Positions 6,946 to 8,955 of a stretch of DNA of 8,955 bases are shown piece after piece. The translations under genes and the position numbers were made by a program. The notes below the pieces were generated by a model, which worked only from the letters and a program-made list of their open reading frames with translations, did no database searches and had not been told where the DNA came from. The stretch comes from an uncultured Cardiobacterium sp. (lineage in GTDB: Bacteria; Pseudomonadota; Gammaproteobacteria; Cardiobacteriales; Cardiobacteriaceae). The stretch spans positions 1 through 8,955 of the forward strand of contig NZ_CALJAH010000482.1 of NCBI RefSeq assembly GCF_938028185.1, given 5' to 3'. The stretch's first letter is position 1; every line of letters starts with the position of its first letter.

Positions 6946-7006
6946 CGCTCATAAGTGATACTGCAAAAAATTTCAAAACATTGCAGGAGACCACAAATGA
7001 GCGCCT
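6946..7006 (+). other. Foldback structure covering the IS30 transposase start codon
   Basis: CGCTCAT at 6946-6952 is complementary to ATGAGCG at 6997-7003, which contains the transposase ATG. After one mismatch, two further pairs extend the stem (6943-6944 with 7005-7006). Nested inside, CTGCAA (6961-6966) pairs with TTGCAG (6981-6986), whose last base is the first G of the GGAG ribosome site (6986-6989). A transcript entering from outside the element could therefore hide both start codon and ribosome site. Such read-in protection is known for some insertion sequences. Whether it operates here is inference. Confidence 0.4.
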
Positions 7007-7384
7007 ATCGCCATCTTGCGCCAGCCGAACGGGAACACATAAATTCTGTGCGAACTGGAGCGCAACAGTGCCTCTCGATGGAACCTACAGCGCCAGTCCG
7101 GCGCAGGAGAAATACGACAACAGACACAAGGCTTGCCGGCGCAAGGGCGACCCCATACGCGACAACTTCCCCGTCGGGCATGAGCTGTCAAAGTGCCTGG
7201 CAGGAGCGCATTGGTGGCCGGGGAAGCCGATACCGTTGCTGGCGTGGTTGGCTGCTGTTTGCAGTGGAAGAAACCTTATGAAGAGTATTTTGATAGAGAT
7301 GTTGCACTTGGATTGACAATTCGCCCTGCAGGGGTGGGAACATTCGGTGTCGCAATCCAAATGGGTGCCATTGGAACAGATTAA
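6997..7384 (+). pseudogene. Broken IS30-family transposase
   Basis: Translation begins with a good ribosome site (GGAG at 6986-6989) and the IS30-like N-terminus MSAYRHLAPAEREHI (6997-7041). The match then jumps frames: ILCELERNSA (7043-7072, second frame) resembles the RELxRN part of the helix-turn-helix. LDGTYSASPAQEKYDNR and HKACRRK (7074-7145, third frame) follow as the next conserved block. CLQWKKPYEEYFDRD and VALGLTI (7256-7321, second frame) are the usual C-terminus, with an open tail to a stop at 7382-7384. About 30 residues of the helix-turn-helix and nearly all of the DDE catalytic domain are missing. Bases 7146-7255 are not clearly assignable. No frame encodes a working enzyme. Confidence 0.75.
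7302..7325 (+). repeat. Right terminal inverted repeat of the IS30 remnant
   Basis: Partner of the end at 6907-6930. In the transposase frame it encodes the C-terminal ALGLTI stretch, so the gene end and the element end overlap. Outside it, 7320-7334 repeats exactly the 15 bases found at 14-28. Bases 7326-7404 hold no gene I can identify apart from the tail of the transposase frame. Confidence 0.75.
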
Positions 7385-7404
7385 AAAACACATCCCTTTC
7401 AGTT

Positions 7405-8214
7405 TCAGGAAATATTGCGCTTTCCGCGCCAACGCGCCTTCGCTGCAGTATTTTCCTTTCCGGAAAACGGATTGGCCATGAATGTCAAAAAAATGAACAA
7501 AACCGGCAGCACGGCCAGCTCGAAGACAAGCATCCCGTAAAACCATCCTTTTGCCAAAATACCCGCCTGCACCAGGGCGGTGGGTGAATCCAGCATGGCG
7601 TGCAGCAGGATGGCATAAAAATAAAAACGGATATTGCGATCTGCGGCCGCATACAGCACATAATACGACAGCACTATCTGCGCACCCAGCGCAAAGACGC
7701 GCTCCAGCACCATCCAATAAATGGCAGTAGCTGACAACGTTTCTGCCTGCGTAATAATCATGAATGGTATTTTTTCCCGGGATTCCGGCGGTGCCAGATA
7801 AACCATCAGATAAAGGGAAAGAATGGCCACACCCGTCAGCAGCATTTCCATGCCGCCGTGACCCAGGCCATAAGCCAGCCCGTCTGACTTGGCCAATTCC
7901 CGCCTTTTCTGTACCCATTTGAATACCAGCCAGCGCGCGCTTTCTTCAAAAATAGCGGCGGCCATGACGCCATATAGCGCATAAAGCCACGGATGCTGTT
8001 GAATCAGCGCAATGCTGCCATTGGCTGCCGGACGCAAAACCAGAAAATGAAGCATCCGCTCCAGAATATTGACCGCCAAAAAGAATGCCAAAGCGCCCAG
8101 CGCGACCATGCCAAAACGGATTTTGAATTTCCGCCGCGCATAAATCGCAGCCGCCAGCAAAATGACGGGAAACAATATCAGGGCAATCAGCAAATGAATG
8201 GCTATTCCGCTCAT
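7405..8214 (-). CDS. YhfC-family (DUF2324) membrane protein, putative intramembrane metalloprotease
   Basis: Protein of 269 residues with about seven hydrophobic spans (near 4-24, 34-56, 76-90, 121-141, 160-186, 196-206, 224-247) and a basic C-terminal tail. The signature is IFEESARW (88-95, paired glutamates E90/E91 and R94), DGLAYGLGHGGMEMLL (111-126, H119 and E123) and LLHAMLD (203-209, H205 and D209). This is the layout of YhfC proteins, which are related to the CPBP/PrsW group of putative intramembrane proteases. Substrate and role are unknown. The start at 8214 is chosen because GGGAGG (8219-8224) stands four bases upstream. A longer frame to 8316 exists but lacks such a site. Base composition is visibly less GC-rich than the mva genes, suggesting acquisition. 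No convincing terminator is seen after the stop. Confidence 0.8.
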   Translation of the reverse strand: MSGIAIHLLIALILFPVILLAAAIYARRKFKIRFGMVALGALAFFLAVNILERMLHFLVLRPAANGSIALIQQHPWLYALYGVMAAAIFEESARWLVFKWVQKRRELAKSDGLAYGLGHGGMEMLLTGVAILSLYLMVYLAPPESREKIPFMIITQAETLSATAIYWMVLERVFALGAQIVLSYYVLYAAADRNIRFYFYAILLHAMLDSPTALVQAGILAKGWFYGMLVFELAVLPVLFIFLTFMANPFSGKENTAAKARWRGKRNIS

Positions 8215-8330
8215 AAATCCTCCCGGAATCATTATGGAAAAAATACCGCCAACGTCATAGCTGTGCGCTGGCAGGAATGGATACAGCACCATACTGCGAT
8301 GCAGAAATGAAAGCAAACGGTGCGGGGCGG

Positions 8331-8360
8331 TTGATAGTATCCGGCAAAAGCGACTACAAT
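8331..8360 (+). promoter_or_regulatory. Promoter of the toxin-antitoxin pair
   Basis: TTGATA (8331-8336) and TACAAT (8355-8360) stand 18 bases apart, each close to the sigma70 consensus. The leader to the antitoxin ATG would be about 28 bases. Just downstream, GCAA-ACG-TTGC (8363-8373) is a short inverted repeat at the expected transcription start, a plausible site for autoregulation by the antitoxin. No comparably good promoter was found for the divergent yhfC gene in 8215-8330. Confidence 0.6.
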
Positions 8361-8394
8361 GCGCAAACGTTGCTACATTTCACCGGAGGACACC

Positions 8395-8640
8395 ATGCAA
8401 ACCATCAGCAGCCGCGAATTTAACCAAAACGTCGCCAAGGCAAAAAACATGAGCGACACCGCCCCCGTTTGCATCACCGACCGTGGCCAGCCCGCCTATG
8501 TGTTGATGAATTACGCCGCCTACAAGGCATTACAGGAAGGCAAGCCGAGCCTGGCCGAAAAATTGAGCGATCCGGCATCGGACTGGATTGAAGTGGAATT
8601 TCCCCGCTGCATCATCGCCGACCGCGAGGAATTGTTCTGA
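8395..8640 (+). CDS. Phd/YefM-family antitoxin
   Basis: Protein of 81 residues. The N-terminal half (MQTISSREFNQNVAKAKN ... PVCITDRGQPAYVLMNYAAYKAL) is the Phd/YefM DNA-binding fold, with the typical SREFNQN start and the TDRGxPxxVLM strand. The C-terminal part (PSLAEKLSDPASDWIEVEFPR, then IIADREELF) is the expected flexible segment that wraps the toxin. It should bind and neutralise the downstream PIN toxin and repress the shared promoter as a complex. The ATG at 8395 has a GGAGGA site (8385-8390) four bases upstream; an upstream in-frame ATG at 8359 falls inside the -10 element and is rejected. The stop overlaps the toxin start by one base (TGATG). Confidence 0.88.
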   Translation: MQTISSREFNQNVAKAKNMSDTAPVCITDRGQPAYVLMNYAAYKALQEGKPSLAEKLSDPASDWIEVEFPRCIIADREELF

Positions 8641-8955
8641 TGTTTCTGCTCGATACCAACATTCTCTCGGAAATCCGCAAAATCAGCCAGGGGAAAGCCG
8701 ATCCTGCATTGGCGCGCTGGACGCGGACGGTTGATTTCGACCGCTGCTACCTGAGCGTCATCACCCTGCTGGAAATTGAGCAAGGCATTTTGCGGGTGCA
8801 GCACCGGGGCGACGAGGCGCAGTTTCTGCGCCTGCAAAAATGGCTGAACGAAACGGTGCTGCCCACCTTCGAGCCGCGCATCCTGCCGGTTGACCGCCAC
8901 ACCGCCCGCATCTGCGCCCGCCTGCACGTCCCCGACCAGCGTCCTTATAACGACG
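8640..8955 (+). CDS. vapC: PIN-domain toxin (VapC/FitB-like), incomplete at window end
   Basis: The first 105 residues are present and the frame is open to the window edge. The start MFLLDTNILSEIRK carries the first acidic active-site residue (D5), and YLSVITLLEIEQGIL the second (E45). ILPVDRHTARICARLH then leads to RPYND, whose D105 fits the third acidic position before the cut. PIN toxins are Mg2+-dependent ribonucleases that inhibit translation when freed from their antitoxin. The ATG overlaps the antitoxin TGA by one base, a usual coupling in such pairs. Pairing a PIN toxin with a Phd/YefM-type antitoxin is a common mixed arrangement. About the last quarter of the protein lies outside the window. 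Confidence 0.88.
   Translation, partial: MFLLDTNILSEIRKISQGKADPALARWTRTVDFDRCYLSVITLLEIEQGILRVQHRGDEAQFLRLQKWLNETVLPTFEPRILPVDRHTARICARLHVPDQRPYND

Larger units (their letters stand above)
6907..7325 (+). mobile_element. Remnant of an IS30-family insertion sequence (internally deleted)
   Basis: The element is bounded by inverted ends at 6907-6930 and 7302-7325, which match at 22 of 24 positions, including 14 consecutive bases (CAATCCAAGTGCAA and its complement). Inside are the start of an IS30-type transposase and its C-terminal CLQWKKPYEEYF...VALGLTI. The total is about 419 bases against roughly 1.0-1.1 kb for intact members, so most of the DDE catalytic region is missing. Exact outer ends and target duplication cannot be fixed by eye. 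It lies between the mva promoter and the lower-GC yhfC/toxin-antitoxin segment. It should be immobile by itself, but its ends might still be used by a full-length relative elsewhere. Confidence 0.75.

Noticed and set aside
5803..6954. Long plus-strand open frame (383 codons)
   Set aside because: It is antisense to mvaA and lacks recognisable motifs or a ribosome site.
8215..8316. Longer YhfC start at 8316
   Set aside because: The extension has no membrane or family character, while GGGAGG directly precedes the ATG at 8214.
8282..8330. Minus-strand promoter for yhfC (TTGCTT, 17 bases, TATGGT)
   Set aside because: Both boxes match the consensus poorly; not strong enough to list as a feature.
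8520..8927. Minus-strand open frame of 135 codons
   Set aside because: It is antisense to the antitoxin and PIN toxin, both of which have family motifs and good translation signals.
1..8955. CRISPR array, tRNA or rRNA
   Set aside because: No regularly spaced repeats, cloverleaf-like sequence or rRNA-like stretch was seen on either strand.

Overview
The window is GC-rich, tightly packed DNA in which almost every gene lies on the minus strand. It looks like a gammaproteobacterial chromosome. The gene set (aroE, an ApbC/Mrp ATPase, and a bacterial mevalonate operon in place of the usual MEP genes) and the GC-rich codon use would fit a Cardiobacteriaceae-like organism. That placement is an inference from memory of gene content, not something the sequence proves.

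Layout from right to left on the minus strand: an extended -10 promoter near 6860-6868 drives mvaA (HMG-CoA reductase), fni (type 2 isopentenyl-diphosphate isomerase) and mvaS (HMG-CoA synthase). mvaA and fni share an ATGA overlap, and fni and mvaS are 13 bases apart. A C/G-rich hairpin repeat (3571-3591) separates this operon from a second minus-strand run: a DUF1444 protein, an exported YiiX-like (C92) cysteine hydrolase, aroE and apbC/mrp. aroE and apbC again share an ATGA overlap, and the run ends at a perfect 15-bp-stem hairpin (81-114). The three mevalonate genes supply both ends of the route to isoprenoid precursors: acetoacetyl-CoA to HMG-CoA to mevalonate, then IPP/DMAPP interconversion. 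The kinases and decarboxylase that link them are not in the window.

The right part (about 6900-8955) is accessory in character. A roughly 419-bp wreck of an IS30-family insertion sequence lies at 6907-7325. It keeps 24-bp terminal inverted repeats that match at 22 positions, plus the two ends of the transposase in broken frames. Beyond it is a gene of visibly lower GC content for a YhfC-family membrane protein (minus strand). Divergent from that is a Phd/YefM-type antitoxin followed by a PIN-domain (VapC-like) toxin that runs off the window.

No wholly new system is evident. The items most worth a second look are the mevalonate operon with a perfect palindrome at its promoter, the shrunken IS30 element that retains its ends and a possible translation-blocking foldback, and the DUF1444/C92 hydrolase pair of unknown role.
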